A stretch of DNA of 64,000 nucleotides from Acinetobacter chengduensis (GCF_003664645.1 NZ_RCHC01000001.1:289970-353969), one strand, 5' to 3'; counted from the stretch's first letter, positions 19,201-28,592 are shown. Program-made: numbers and translations. The notes: a model not told the origin generated them from the letters alone.

Positions 19201-20019
19201 AGCACGCTGAGCAGGATCATCCATCACCTGCCAAAAATCATCATCAATGCCTTGCATCAATTCAAAATCAGCATGAAATTCGCTGTGCCATAACCAGCGT
19301 TGCCATTGCTCCAGCTGCTCAGCTTGTGCCAAAGCAAAACTTGAAATTTGCTGTTGTTGTACTTGTTCTTCTTTACTATCTAGCCCAGGAAACAACGGCC
19401 GTGGCATAAAAAACTGCTTGTCCAAATCTAGTGGCTGATTCTTTCCCCAATCTTTCAGCCAATTGTGTGCACAATCGCATGACTCTCCCAATCCATGTTG
19501 CTTCAAACAATGGCCACGGTATTCCATATAGTTGCTAAATAAGCGCGACACTTGCTCCGATACCCAATACAACATGCCTTGCTTTTTAAGCTGTTGCTCT
19601 GTGCTATCACTCAGTCGTGATGCGCTGTCATACATGCGTTGCACAATACTATGTAGCGGATGATCTACCGCCAAAGGATTCATTTCAGCTTGAATAAATG
19701 GTTTTAAAATTTGATATGTGCGCCACTTAATAATTAAACGTGGAATATTGGCCTTACGGACTTTTTCTTTATCGTCCAATACAGCCTGATATGCAAACCA
19801 TTGAAAGGCACGAATCCGCTGATGAAACATGGTATTGGCACTAATGCCTTGTTGTTCCGATAATTTTGTAGTTAACCACGTTTGTACCGCCATAGACGGA
19901 ACAATAAAATGCTGGGTTTTAAGTGCTTGCAATGGTGAAGTGGTAGCTTGATGGCCCGCTTGAATCATGGCTTCTAATAAGATTTCAACCCGCTGACTTT
20001 GTATAACGCGAATAGCCAT
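16228..20019 (-). CDS. recC: RecBCD exonuclease V gamma subunit RecC
   Basis: DNA-end splitting and recombination-hotspot recognition subunit of RecBCD, 1263 residues (E. coli about 1122). It shows inactive-helicase features, no intact Walker A, and the conserved stretches 'HFIVPSMAVQTWLTTKLSEQQGI', 'DILVLSPQLKELEPLI' and 'ILHFNPSQEYWAD'. The family motif 'LDSGKFPSRQVRLPFDLM' lies in the middle. It is the first gene of the operon; unlike E. coli, no ptrA lies between recC and recB. The sequence recognised as the local Chi equivalent cannot be deduced here. Confidence 0.95.
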   Translation of the reverse strand: MAIRVIQSQRVEILLEAMIQAGHQATTSPLQALKTQHFIVPSMAVQTWLTTKLSEQQGISANTMFHQRIRAFQWFAYQAVLDDKEKVRKANIPRLIIKWRTYQILKPFIQAEMNPLAVDHPLHSIVQRMYDSASRLSDSTEQQLKKQGMLYWVSEQVSRLFSNYMEYRGHCLKQHGLGESCDCAHNWLKDWGKNQPLDLDKQFFMPRPLFPGLDSKEEQVQQQQISSFALAQAEQLEQWQRWLWHSEFHADFELMQGIDDDFWQVMDDPAQRAIALKALPKQVVLFTVLDLPPSQLSFLRRLGQYMDVLILHFNPSQEYWADTVDANWKKQYDVKLKQRFQEKNPEATTAQIDAFFEKYTLEYGQQKDSRHPLLTRFGKQARDHFSLLVNLASGEQEEEWHDLFPMDYENHLLGKLQSDILNLAEPEPASFELLEQDDSIQIHVCHSSLRQLEVLKDQLVHWLSQGTAEQPRQPNDILVLSPQLKELEPLIRSVFAPPPREQSFENTTQHTRKDSVYLPVKIAGVPQLDTQNAWRAVLGPIQLGQGRFSLEDFADWLNLGAVQIRYALSTDQASRMIELLSDAKFKRGLDEEHLKRSLAANDQDYRYSFKFALDRLVLGVAVPEHVMLQDTLSYAYVRPEDFELVNILITMYDDFAERRHWLVEHEMGIQRNVEEWLHLLLRDLDLYQKHGVTALKTVRDTLRKYITLITLSYYTEDGELGSQEQLLLKDMQLPLPYLLQEIQNTIDSQLDQAVPTGQITFSQMGQIRPLPYKLIVMLNLDSGKFPSRQVRLPFDLMDVLKSTLGDRSRLEDEQGAFLDALLLAKDNLWLFYNGFDVNDGEIREPSSVVQEFIRHLATIVHGGRTDSSLPMLTTLDGGVEVPENLNSLYSIHSLQPFEQQSFVQTIPHRKIRYQDHWFHVAQQLQLAQGARKAWASKSLKPTEVADLQLDSSQWIKQVTFPAELYLKTLGIVNPKPEDSLATDEPLLLDGLEKYAVRNTLLQAPQTSSEDLLLDQLPVGKLKQATWNSSMQQYEDLLERVKAVTQSEHAEITPITQRLLSLADGLQMQITVPVEPVHTWVSVTASSARGRRRAQIWLEYLLWLYSLPEHDTQAYQRIEVCVDLTVSCQNVSPAKAREYLQAWLKAWRYGQQRPLVLPANLLLASEKNGAFALENNGKDNERGVRWIEKDAGIFVLEQIEQLKQKWTAAGDFSAFDIRFDEANHAHLDWAFILRDQDSKQLLEHCCELFAYTLYQPIFQHQTAE

Positions 20020-20195
20020 GTTCTCTCCACTGAATAAAATACGGACGCTGCAAAACGATAAAGATTATTTACTATACTTTTATGGCTGTCTATGCGAATT
20101 TGAAAACAATATTCAGTATAAAAATCAATTTGAAACGCGTATCTTAAAGTACATTAGCGAACAATACTCTTTATGAGCGCAGAAGGATCTTCACC

Positions 20196-20711
20196 ATGAA
20201 AATAGACAATGTTCCAGACTCAATTGATCCAAGCCTAGACTTGGAGGCGATCCGCCAAGAGTGCCTAGAGCTGGTCAAAAAACGCGCCTATCTCTCTGCT
20301 GGGGTTGCAGTGATTCCCGTTCCATTTTTAGATGTCGTGATTGATGTAGGTATCCTGTCGCTACTCATTCCAGAGGTAAACGCCCGCTTTGCGCTTGCAC
20401 CTGAGCAAATTAGTGTCTTTGACCCTAAGACTAAACAAGTGCATTGGAATGAACTACGTAAACGTGGCGTAGAGTTTTCGGGTTTAGTGGTTGCCCGCAC
20501 AGCCATGAAAAAATCACTCAATAATGTGGCTGCCAAGTACATTACCAAGCAAGTGACCAAATTTATCCCATTGGGTGGTCAAGCCATTGCAGCCAGTTTA
20601 GGTTATATCGTGATGAAAAAAGTCGCGGATGCTCATGTAGAAGAATGCTACAACTTGGCCAAGAGCATTCAACAAAAACAAATAGCGCAGCAACGTACTA
20701 CAACCATCTGA
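20196..20711 (+). CDS. Unknown protein with hydrophobic hairpin segments
   Basis: I do not recognise this 171-residue protein with certainty. It has no signal peptide. Two Gly/Ala-rich hydrophobic segments are visible: about residues 33-60 ('GVAVIPVPFLDVVIDVGILS') and 126-146 ('PLGGQAIAASLGYIVMKKVAD'). The pattern PVPFLD followed by a Gly-rich C-terminal hairpin recalls DUF697/EcsC-like membrane-associated proteins (pattern memory only). AGAAGGA precedes the ATG by about 9 bases. It is divergent from recC and convergent with pap, so it is probably transcribed alone. Confidence 0.7.
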   Translation: MKIDNVPDSIDPSLDLEAIRQECLELVKKRAYLSAGVAVIPVPFLDVVIDVGILSLLIPEVNARFALAPEQISVFDPKTKQVHWNELRKRGVEFSGLVVARTAMKKSLNNVAAKYITKQVTKFIPLGGQAIAASLGYIVMKKVADAHVEECYNLAKSIQQKQIAQQRTTTI

Positions 20712-20820
20712 TGCATTTGATGCATCCAATCTGTCATGCCTACAGTGGAAGTAGGTAAAGTACTTCTTCATTAATTTGAAGTGCTTTCTGCACATGCATT
20801 GCATGGCGAGCAAATCAATA

Positions 20821-20843
20821 AGGGCTAACTCTAAGTTAGCCCT
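20821..20843. terminator. Inverted repeat between convergent genes
   Basis: AGGGCTAACT CTA AGTTAGCCCT, a perfect 10-bp stem, with weak T-rich sequence on both sides. It lies between the stop of the 171-residue protein gene and the stop of pap, so it probably terminates one or both. Confidence 0.65.
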
Positions 20844-20885
20844 GACTATTTTATCCTTTGATTTCAGCACTATCGAATATCAAAT

Positions 20886-22304
20886 TTACTCAACTTTTAA
20901 TTGCTTTAAAATTGCACGTAACACGTCTAAACGTGCAGTGTTTTTATCATCACTGGCAATCACATGCCACGGCGCATGTTCGGTATGCGTCCGTTCAAAC
21001 ATATCTGCAGCTGCATTTAAATAATCATCCCAATGTTCACGGTTACGCCAATCTTCTGGAGTAATTTTAAAGCGTTTATGTGGCGTTTCTTCACGGGCTT
21101 TAAAACGTTTCGCTTGCTCGTCTTTACTGATCGCTAACCAACACTTTACCACCACGGTATTACTATTGACTAAGTCCCGTTCAAAACGATTGATTTCCTC
21201 ATAGGCACGTTGCCATTCTATAGCACTGGCAAAACCTTCAATGCGCTCCACCAAAACCCGTCCATACCATGTACGGTCAAAAATGGTGATCTTCTCACTC
21301 GGTTGGATTTTGCTCCAAAAACGCCATTGATACGGTCGGCGTAATTCATATTTTTCAGGTGCCCCAATGGTATAAATTTCGTATTCTCGCGGATCCAACT
21401 TTTTCACGATCCGTTTAATCGCTCCCCCCTTACCTGCAGCATCCATACCTTCAAAAGCAATCACTACATTTCGGCCATCAAAGCGCAGTGCTTTAGACAC
21501 CCTTTTGCTGAGCTGTTTCAGTTCTTGTTTATATTCATCTTTGCCCATGACTTCAGTTGAAGGCTTTAATAAAGCTTCTGGAATATCGGCTTGTTTCCAA
21601 CGTTCTTTGCCTTGCTTCAAATGTTCTGGACAATGTTGGATTGCACGTAAAATAGATTGTGCAAATTGCTGATCACGTTCTTTTTCATCTTCACAATCAA
21701 TGATCAGCCAGTCTTGCGTAAAACGCTGGCGTAGCTTTTGTAAATTGTCATATTGCTTTTTATTGCGCCAATCTAAACCATGTAATTTATGCCAATGAAC
21801 TTCACTTGGGTCCATGTTATCTAAGCGCTTTTGCAACGACTTCCAAGACAGATCAAACCAAACTTTAATCACATCAACATTATTATTTTTTAAATCTTGC
21901 TCAAAATTGCGCATGTTTTCGACATATTCGTCAAACATGGTGTCATCCATAGGGTATGACACATGCATGGCGGTGGTGAGCAAATCGCTATACCAATTGC
22001 CAAACATCACCATCATTTGCCCTTCTGCAGGAATTGAACGCGCATAAGACTGCCAAAAGGTTTCTTTGTGATTAAAGGTTCTAGGTGGATCTGCTTTCAC
22101 TTGTAAGAACCGAGGATCTAGCCATTCTCTGAGTTGCTTCACCGCCTCACCTTTACCCGCAAGCTCAATACCACTTACCAGAATCAACTGACTTTTGGCA
22201 TTACTTTTCGAGCGGCTGTCTTTAAGGGCGTATTGAGCCTCTATGAGCGCCAACGATAATTGTTCTTCATCCATTAACTGAAATTGATTTTGTTTTTTCG
22301 TCAT
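20886..22304 (-). CDS. pap: Polyphosphate:AMP phosphotransferase
   Basis: Class II PPK2-type enzyme that phosphorylates AMP to ADP with polyphosphate as donor, 472 residues. Two fused PPK2 domains are visible. The N-terminal one has a weakened Walker A 'VSGIELAGKGEAV' (about 44-56). The C-terminal, catalytic one has a full 'FEGMDAAGKGGAIKRI' Walker A, the 'FDRTWYGRVLVERIEGF' Walker B/lid region and 'DPREYEIYTIGAPEKYELRRPY'. The fusion of two domains separates this from single-domain PPK2. It is convergent with the unknown gene at 20196. Acinetobacter is the genus in which this enzyme was first characterised. Confidence 0.95.
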   Translation of the reverse strand: MTKKQNQFQLMDEEQLSLALIEAQYALKDSRSKSNAKSQLILVSGIELAGKGEAVKQLREWLDPRFLQVKADPPRTFNHKETFWQSYARSIPAEGQMMVMFGNWYSDLLTTAMHVSYPMDDTMFDEYVENMRNFEQDLKNNNVDVIKVWFDLSWKSLQKRLDNMDPSEVHWHKLHGLDWRNKKQYDNLQKLRQRFTQDWLIIDCEDEKERDQQFAQSILRAIQHCPEHLKQGKERWKQADIPEALLKPSTEVMGKDEYKQELKQLSKRVSKALRFDGRNVVIAFEGMDAAGKGGAIKRIVKKLDPREYEIYTIGAPEKYELRRPYQWRFWSKIQPSEKITIFDRTWYGRVLVERIEGFASAIEWQRAYEEINRFERDLVNSNTVVVKCWLAISKDEQAKRFKAREETPHKRFKITPEDWRNREHWDDYLNAAADMFERTHTEHAPWHVIASDDKNTARLDVLRAILKQLKVE

Positions 22305-22512
22305 TTTCTATTCAATACTTTCTGATGATTTTTTCCAGTATAGACTGAGTTTTTAATTTTATAGAAGCACCTAAACGTGCATTTAGACAGCAGTTTTGAA
22401 GCATTTTGCAACCAACTGACCACGTACTTCACATTTTTCCTGCAATTTGTCATAGCAGCCAACTTCAACAGCCACTACTATGTGATGAACTTGAAAATAA
22501 TTGAGACACGAA

Positions 22513-23217
22513 ATGTCCAAGCTGGCTGTTTTAGACGATCTTTTAGAACTTTATGTTCACCTGAACTATCATAAAAACCCAAACATTCAACAACGCTTGG
22601 CTGATGTACAACTTTGGCAAAAAACACGTATGCAGCGCACGCATGCACGACAATTTGCCGAGAAACACAATGTACTGATGGCAGAATATTTTTTAAATCG
22701 CTTATATGGTGGCCCAGACTTTGATGCCTTGGCAGAGCAAATTGCACGTCTCACCAAATATGCGCATAAAGCAGAAAAGCTTATTCCAGATAATGCCATT
22801 AAAACTGGCACTTCAGGCGTAGCTTTAGCCATTTTAGCGGTACAGCTAGATGAGCAAGTGGCTATGCAATTGCTCGAAGACTACCATCCAAATGAAAGTT
22901 TGACCGATGAAATGATGCGCCAAGCTTATCTCAAACTAAATCAAAGCGATGAGCGCTTAAAACAATTGGCTTTACTTGATGAGCTTGGTAAAAGCCTGGA
23001 TAAGTATATGCGCTCATTTATGGTCTATACGGCCTTTAAAATGTGTAAAGGTGCAGCCACAAAATATCGTTTTGAAGTGATGTATGATTTTATGCAAGAT
23101 GGCTTTTCTGCGATGAAGCCTTTAAAATCTGCAGAAAAATTTGTGAAAGATTTTACCGCTATTGAACGCCAAATTATTGCCAAAGTGCATGCTGGCGACC
23201 CAAATCCTTTTCAATAA
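22513..23217 (+). CDS. FFLEELY-motif-type protein of unknown function
   Basis: Helical cytoplasmic protein of about 234 residues, no signal peptide or membrane segment. The segment 'MAEYFLNRLYGGPDFDALAEQIAR' matches the FFLEELY-type motif (phenylalanine, leucine, acidic/Asn, Leu-Tyr-Gly) that names a conserved unknown family in Acinetobacter and Pseudomonas; I recall the family name but have not checked it. The ATG at 22513 starts 'MSKLAVLDDLLELY'; an upstream TTG at 22501 is unlikely. It is divergent from pap. It precedes ubiE by 155 bases; any functional link is unknown. Confidence 0.75.
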   Translation: MSKLAVLDDLLELYVHLNYHKNPNIQQRLADVQLWQKTRMQRTHARQFAEKHNVLMAEYFLNRLYGGPDFDALAEQIARLTKYAHKAEKLIPDNAIKTGTSGVALAILAVQLDEQVAMQLLEDYHPNESLTDEMMRQAYLKLNQSDERLKQLALLDELGKSLDKYMRSFMVYTAFKMCKGAATKYRFEVMYDFMQDGFSAMKPLKSAEKFVKDFTAIERQIIAKVHAGDPNPFQ

Positions 23218-23372
23218 TGTTAAGGTTATGCTGAAGTAAGCATCGCGTTAAATCGCGATATTTCTGTATATTATTCATAACAATTGCTTGACGATTGCTG
23301 TACAACGCCCAAGAATCTGTCATCATGCATGCAATGATGAATTAACCCTATTTTGAAGTTAGGAGTGACTTA

Positions 23373-24317
23373 ATGTCTAATGAAAATCAAAAGCCTGCAC
23401 AACCTGAAGTTGCAGAACAAAATACAGACAAAGTCAGCCCATTCTTAACCGAAGCTTTGCCACAAGGTGCACCACAAGGCCAACAACAGTCTTTAGAACA
23501 ACGCCTTACAGATACATCAGCGACTGGTACAGTACCTAAATACAATCTACCTCGCGGTGCCAACACTGGTAATGTTGGTGCAACCACTCACTTCGGCTAC
23601 CAAACTGTAAGTAGCGAAGACAAAGCACAAAAAGTAGCTGAAGTTTTCCATTCTGTTGCTGCCAAATACGACATTATGAATGACCTCATGTCTTTTGGTA
23701 TCCACCGCCTATGGAAACGTTTTGCAATTAACATGTCTGGCGTACGCCGTGGCCAACATGTACTTGATATTGCTGGTGGTACAGGTGACTTAGCTAAAGT
23801 GTTCAGTCGTGAAGTTGGCCCGACAGGTCACGTGGTACTTTCAGACATCAACGAATCCATGTTGAATGTAGGTCGTGATCGTCTTATTGACGCGGGTTGC
23901 ACAAACGTTGATTTTGTTTTGGCCAATGCTGAAACTTTAGAGCCTTTTGCTGACAACAGCTTCGATTTATTAACCATTTCTTTTGGTTTACGTAACGTCA
24001 CCGATAAAGATGCTGCTTTAGCAGCAATGTACCGTGTGTTAAAACCAGGTGGTCGTTTATTGGTATTAGAATTTTCTAAACCTGTATTTGAACCCTTCTC
24101 TAAGCTCTACGATCTTTACTCGTTCACGGCACTTCCAATTATGGGTAAAATCATTGCGAATGACTCAGAAAGCTATAAATACTTAGCAGAATCAATTCGT
24201 ATGCATCCAGACCAACGTACTCTAAAAGGTATGATGGAAAATGCAGGCTTCCAAAACTGTGATTACCATAACCTCACAGGCGGTATTGTTGCAGTACATC
24301 GTGGCTTTAAACTTTAA
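23373..24317 (+). CDS. ubiE: Ubiquinone/menaquinone C-methyltransferase UbiE
   Basis: SAM-dependent methyltransferase of the ubiquinone ring (and of menaquinone where made), 314 residues. The SAM-binding motif '[15 protein letters not shown]' lies near 130-144, and the family signatures '[21 protein letters not shown]', '[18 protein letters not shown]' and '[12 protein letters not shown]' are present. About 65 residues, Gln/Pro/Ala-rich and apparently disordered, precede the conserved domain; E. coli UbiE (about 251) lacks them. A TTAGGAG motif sits 7 bases before the ATG, so the extension appears real. It is the first gene of ubiE-ubiJ-ubiB. Confidence 0.97.
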   Translation: MSNENQKPAQPEVAEQNTDKVSPFLTEALPQGAPQGQQQSLEQRLTDTSATGTVPKYNLPRGANTGNVGATTHFGYQTVSSEDKAQKVAEVFHSVAAKYDIMNDLMSFGIHRLWKRFAINMSGVRRGQHVLDIAGGTGDLAKVFSREVGPTGHVVLSDINESMLNVGRDRLIDAGCTNVDFVLANAETLEPFADNSFDLLTISFGLRNVTDKDAALAAMYRVLKPGGRLLVLEFSKPVFEPFSKLYDLYSFTALPIMGKIIANDSESYKYLAESIRMHPDQRTLKGMMENAGFQNCDYHNLTGGIVAVHRGFKL

Positions 24318-24339
24318 TTCAGTTTTTTAAGGTTCCATT

Positions 24340-25014
24340 ATGTGGTCAATTCTCGCACTCGGCGTAGTGGAAAGATTGATTCATCATGTCATTGATCTGG
24401 ATGCCATTACGCGCATTCAGTTCAACGCCTTGCAAGGAAAAATGCTCCGCGTCGTGATGGATTCGCCTGAACTTTCTGTCGATGTTTTTTTTGATGACGG
24501 AAAAATCCGTCTCGAAGCCACCGCAACAGGACACAGTAGTACGCCATCAATCTTTGAACAACGCCCTTTTGATCCACAAAATACTGTGGTCGAAGCAACA
24601 GCAACTTTACATGTTGAAAATGCAGTTGCAGCGCTTAAACTGTTAGTTGCTGAAGATGTAGGTACAATCCCTGTACAAGGTGATTATCGCCTCTTACAAG
24701 AGATTCAGCGCATTATTCGCCAAGCGGAGCCAGATTTGGCCGCTCACCTTTCGCCGTTGATTGGTCCCGCATTGGCACATGAAATTGCTAAAATTCAATT
24801 GGCGCCCAAACACCTTAAACAATCACTCCAAAGCCAACTGTTTTTTGCTGAAGACTTCATCAAAGAGGACTTAAATGCACTTGCACCACGTTGGCAAATG
24901 GATGATTTAAACCAAGATACACGCATTTTGAATCAAAACTTGGACCGTGCTGAAGCGAAGATTCAGCAACTCCAAAATCAAATTGATGCATTACACACAC
25001 CCACTCAACCCTAG
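24340..25014 (+). CDS. ubiJ: Ubiquinone biosynthesis accessory factor UbiJ
   Basis: SCP2-domain lipid-binding protein, 224 residues, that helps assemble the soluble ubiquinone biosynthesis complex. It has an N-terminal SCP2-like sterol-carrier fold (about 10-120) and a C-terminal coiled-coil tail ('LNQNLDRAEAKIQQLQNQID', 200-219). It lies 22 bases after ubiE and 11 before ubiB, the standard operon order. Sequence similarity within this family is low, so context carries much of the weight. Confidence 0.9.
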   Translation: MWSILALGVVERLIHHVIDLDAITRIQFNALQGKMLRVVMDSPELSVDVFFDDGKIRLEATATGHSSTPSIFEQRPFDPQNTVVEATATLHVENAVAALKLLVAEDVGTIPVQGDYRLLQEIQRIIRQAEPDLAAHLSPLIGPALAHEIAKIQLAPKHLKQSLQSQLFFAEDFIKEDLNALAPRWQMDDLNQDTRILNQNLDRAEAKIQQLQNQIDALHTPTQP

Positions 25015-25025
25015 GTAAAGCTTAT

Positions 25026-26645
25026 ATGATTCCGCATCTGAGACGTTTAATCGACCTTTGGCGCATTGCCGCGCACTATAGACTCGACACGTTATTCCCT
25101 GCGGAAGAGCTGCCTGAAAAAGCACGCCATGTGTTGGGTTTGATTCGGATGCATCCTGCAGCATGGTCGAGTCGCGAACGTAAAAACCCACTCAAGCTCA
25201 AAATGGCTTTAGAGGAAATGGGTCCCTTGGCCATTAAACTTGGCCAACTTCTGTCTACCCGTCGTGACCTCATTCCACCCGAAGTATTGCAACAACTCGT
25301 TTTACTGCAAGACCGCGTCAAACCCTTTGACAATAATGTTGCGAAAATGCGCATTCAGCAGTCACTCAAAGCTGATGTAAATACCTTATTTGCGCGTTTT
25401 GATGAGCAACCCTTAGCCGCAGCGTCTATTGCCCAAGTGCATACTGCAGCACTGCATGATGGTCGCGAAGTCGTGGTTAAAGTCACACGCCCAGACATTC
25501 GCAATCAGATATTACAAGATTTTGAAATTTTAGACTGGCTCGGTCATTTTTTAGAAAAACGCCTAGAAGCTGCCCGTGCTCTGCACTTGTCTGAAATTAT
25601 TCAAGACTATCGTCAAATTATTTTAAAAGAATTAGACCTCACCTTAGAAGCTGACAACACCCGTCGTATGCGTCATTACTTTACAGGCTCAAGCATGATG
25701 TATGTGCCTGAAGTTTATATGGACAGCAAAGACGTAATGGTGGAAGAACGCATCACAGGTGTACCGATTTCAGATATTGTAACCTTTGAACGCCTCGGCA
25801 TGGACCGTAAAGATTTGGCAGAAAAAGGTCTGACCATTTTCTTTACCCAAGTTTTTCGTGACAATTTTTTCCATGCAGACATGCATCCTGGTAATGTCTT
25901 TGTAGAAACCATTAACCCTGCCAATCCACGCTTTATTGCGCTGGACTGCGCCATTATGGGGGAACTGTCTAAGCATGACCAAATGACGGTAGCACGTATG
26001 CTACTGGCTGTCATGAACAGTGACTTTATGCAACTGATTCAAGTGGTGCATCAAGCAGGCTGGATTCCACCAGGTACAGACCAAGATGCGCTAGCACGTG
26101 AAATGCGTCGTACGGTTGGGCCGATGGTCTCTAAGCCAATGCATGAATTGGACTTTGCTGGCATCTTAATTGAAGTGATGGATGTGGCTCGTCGCTTCCA
26201 TTTAGAAATTCCACCTCAATTAATGCTGTTGCTGAAAACCTTAGTCCATGTGGAAGGCTTAGGAACAGATTTATACCCTGAACTTGATATTTGGAGCCTT
26301 GCAAAACCCATCTTAACGGATTGGATTAAAGCCCAAATGAATCCACAAAAGAACTTGAAAGAGCTCGGGCAAAAAATTCCTGACTTACTTTTAGGTGCTC
26401 AGGATTTACCAACGCTCTTGATTGATAGCCTCAACGGCTTAAAAAACCAATCTGCTTGGAATGCCAAACAATTACATGAAATCCAAACCATACGCTTGCA
26501 GATTGAACAGCAACAAAAGCGGAGCTGGATCTTCGGTAGCTTCATTGCCATCTTTCTAGCAATCGCTGTGATTTCACCGTGGTATATCTCCATTCTTCTT
26601 ATTGCACTGGCAAGCTTATTATCTCTTTGGCGAATTTTTAAATAA
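25026..26645 (+). CDS. ubiB: UbiB ABC1/ADCK-family atypical kinase
   Basis: Membrane-anchored atypical protein kinase-like ATPase needed for ubiquinone synthesis, 539 residues. It has the KxGQ signature ('AIKLGQLLSTRRDLIP', about 76-92), an Ala-rich nucleotide loop 'AAASIAQVHTA', and catalytic 'FFHADMHPGNVFV' followed by 'FIALDCAIMG' (D-x-G-like variant). A C-terminal hydrophobic hairpin 'FIAIFLAIAVISPWYISILLI' (about 500-530) forms the membrane anchor. Last gene of the ubiEJB operon. Confidence 0.97.
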   Translation: MIPHLRRLIDLWRIAAHYRLDTLFPAEELPEKARHVLGLIRMHPAAWSSRERKNPLKLKMALEEMGPLAIKLGQLLSTRRDLIPPEVLQQLVLLQDRVKPFDNNVAKMRIQQSLKADVNTLFARFDEQPLAAASIAQVHTAALHDGREVVVKVTRPDIRNQILQDFEILDWLGHFLEKRLEAARALHLSEIIQDYRQIILKELDLTLEADNTRRMRHYFTGSSMMYVPEVYMDSKDVMVEERITGVPISDIVTFERLGMDRKDLAEKGLTIFFTQVFRDNFFHADMHPGNVFVETINPANPRFIALDCAIMGELSKHDQMTVARMLLAVMNSDFMQLIQVVHQAGWIPPGTDQDALAREMRRTVGPMVSKPMHELDFAGILIEVMDVARRFHLEIPPQLMLLLKTLVHVEGLGTDLYPELDIWSLAKPILTDWIKAQMNPQKNLKELGQKIPDLLLGAQDLPTLLIDSLNGLKNQSAWNAKQLHEIQTIRLQIEQQQKRSWIFGSFIAIFLAIAVISPWYISILLIALASLLSLWRIFK

Positions 26646-26648
26646 ATT

Positions 26649-26691
26649 AAAATGGTATGTTTAGCCTAAAAATTGCTGGACATACCATTTT
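26649..26691 (+). terminator. Terminator of the ubiEJB operon
   Basis: Perfect 12-bp stem AAAATGGTATGT / ACATACCATTTT with a 19-base loop, 4 bases after the ubiB stop. Confidence 0.75.
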
Positions 26692-26993
26692 ATGTGATAG
26701 CAGTCACATTATTCAATTAATGATATATAAATATATGTATTTGTAATTTAAATATTTTTTATATACATTTTTCACGTTATTTTTATGTACATTTTAAAAT
26801 ATAAAAATCCAATCAAAATAATACATACCAATATTTAAAACAAAATTTTTAAATATTTGCCTATCGAAAAAACATATTAATAAAAACTCATAATTATTTT
26901 ACCTTTCTCATGATTGTTACTTTTTGTATATTTTTTGTTTTTTTATTTGATATAAGTTACATCACGTAACCCTTCACTTTGAGATTCAAAATA
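26692..26993. other. AT-rich intergenic region before the lipoprotein gene
   Basis: Strikingly AT-rich, with many TATATA and AAAATATT stretches. It should carry the promoter of the lipoprotein gene; no clear single promoter or gene stands out. Confidence 0.5.
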
Positions 26994-28553
26994 ATGAAGC
27001 ATAAAACATTAAAACTTTCGGTCTTATCAATTGCTTTAACTTCACTATTAACTGCATGTGGCGGTGGGGGTGGAAGTGATGGAGGTAGTACAACCCCTCC
27101 TTTCACATCTAAAACAGTTGCAGGACAAGCTGTCGATTTCTATTTAAAAAATGCAACTGTCACTTTAACTGACTGTCTAGATGACAAAAATCTACCTATC
27201 GTTGTCAATACAAACGAAAAGGGTGAATTTACATTTGATACCACTGAAAAATGCCAAAGTTCAGCAATGACTGTAACTGGCGGTATTGATATTGCAACTG
27301 GATTAAACTTCACTGGTACGCTAAAAATTCAAAAAACTGATCTGCAAAACTTTAGTAGTGCCAAAGTTGTTGTGAGTCCGTTAACCACATTACAAGTATA
27401 TGCTGGCTCAGCAAACATTGAATCATTGTTAACGAATTTAGGTCTCTCTGCTGAAACACTTGCTAAGCTTAAAGCATCTAATTTTAACCTTGCAGGCTTT
27501 GATCCTGTTAAAGATGCAAGTGCTAAAGACATGGCCACTATTTTCGTTATTCAGCAACTTGCTAACCAAATTGAAGATAGCTTACAAAATATTAGCAAAT
27601 CAGATGGCTCTCCTGCTCTAGATGTTAGCAAAGCAACTGAACTTGCATTTGGCGCATTAGTAAAACAATTATCCGCTGGCAAGTTATTTACTGACGGCAC
27701 AACAAAATTAGATGCAACAGCTTTACAGAATCTTTTAGATACAGTACAAACTGATGCAACAAAAGCCATCAATGACAATACTATTGTGATTGATAACACT
27801 GTTTTAAATCAAATTAGTCATAGTGTAGGCACTGTTGCCGATGCATTAAATACAGTGGTTACAACAGGTGGAAATCTCACAGCTGAAGCACTACAACAAA
27901 AACTTCAAAATAATGAAGGCGGTATTCAAGATACCCTTCAAGCTGAGTTACTTACTCCAGTGTATAGTGACTTTAAACTTGCGAACTATGATTTAACTCA
28001 GATTAAAGGCTCAGCAACAACGCCTTTAGCAATTGGCTTAAGTCAGTTAACGAGCAACTTAAACATTTCATTTAAAATGAAAAATGCAACAACATCATTA
28101 CATGACACGATTAAGCTTGCTTTTGCATTACATGGCGTTCGTAACACAACTCAAAAAGATTTAAATGTCACTGTAAACAGTATTCAAGCATCATTTGATA
28201 ATACAGGTAACTTAGAAAAAGCAATCATTCCAGCTGGTGCGAAAATCACAATTTCGTCTACCATTAATAGCTTGAAGAATACGACTTTCTCTATTGATCA
28301 AGATATTAAAGTGAATTCTAGTAATGGCGCTATTTCATTACAAACATTAATCGACAGTAATGCAACGCTGAAGAATTACTACAACCAGTATTATTCTGAA
28401 TTAGCATCAGGTGATGCAATTAACGTAACAGCATACGTCCTGCCGATTTCTTATGTAATCGATGCTGATTTAAAACTAGCAACAAGCCAAGCTAACTTTA
28501 ATGGCGAAAACTTTAGTGCGCCATCATTGACTGCATATTTCAAACTTAATTAA
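26994..28553 (+). CDS. Lipoprotein of unknown function
   Basis: Exported lipoprotein, about 519 residues. A signal peptide ends in the lipobox LLTAC (Cys about residue 22), followed directly by a flexible GGGGGSDGGSTTPP tether. The remainder is Thr/Asn/Lys-rich with repeated beta-type segments and no motif I recognise. The residues after the lipid Cys do not include a clear inner-membrane retention Asp, so outer membrane is likely. I use the ATG at 26994; a TTG lies 15 bases upstream. A terminator separates it from the next outer-membrane-like gene, but the two could act together. Confidence 0.82.
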   Translation: MKHKTLKLSVLSIALTSLLTACGGGGGSDGGSTTPPFTSKTVAGQAVDFYLKNATVTLTDCLDDKNLPIVVNTNEKGEFTFDTTEKCQSSAMTVTGGIDIATGLNFTGTLKIQKTDLQNFSSAKVVVSPLTTLQVYAGSANIESLLTNLGLSAETLAKLKASNFNLAGFDPVKDASAKDMATIFVIQQLANQIEDSLQNISKSDGSPALDVSKATELAFGALVKQLSAGKLFTDGTTKLDATALQNLLDTVQTDATKAINDNTIVIDNTVLNQISHSVGTVADALNTVVTTGGNLTAEALQQKLQNNEGGIQDTLQAELLTPVYSDFKLANYDLTQIKGSATTPLAIGLSQLTSNLNISFKMKNATTSLHDTIKLAFALHGVRNTTQKDLNVTVNSIQASFDNTGNLEKAIIPAGAKITISSTINSLKNTTFSIDQDIKVNSSNGAISLQTLIDSNATLKNYYNQYYSELASGDAINVTAYVLPISYVIDADLKLATSQANFNGENFSAPSLTAYFKLN

Positions 28554-28563
28554 TTCAAAAACT

Positions 28564-28592
28564 AAAAAGCCAGTTTTCGAACTGGCTTTTTT
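28564..28592 (+). terminator. Intrinsic terminator after the lipoprotein gene
   Basis: AAAAAGCCAGTT TTCG AACTGGCTTTTTT, with a stable UUCG-type loop. Confidence 0.92.

Noticed and set aside
26692..26993. AT-rich segment considered as a replication origin or horizontally acquired island edge
   Set aside because: No DnaA-box clusters, repeats or mobility genes; flanked by core genes, so it is best explained as a promoter region.
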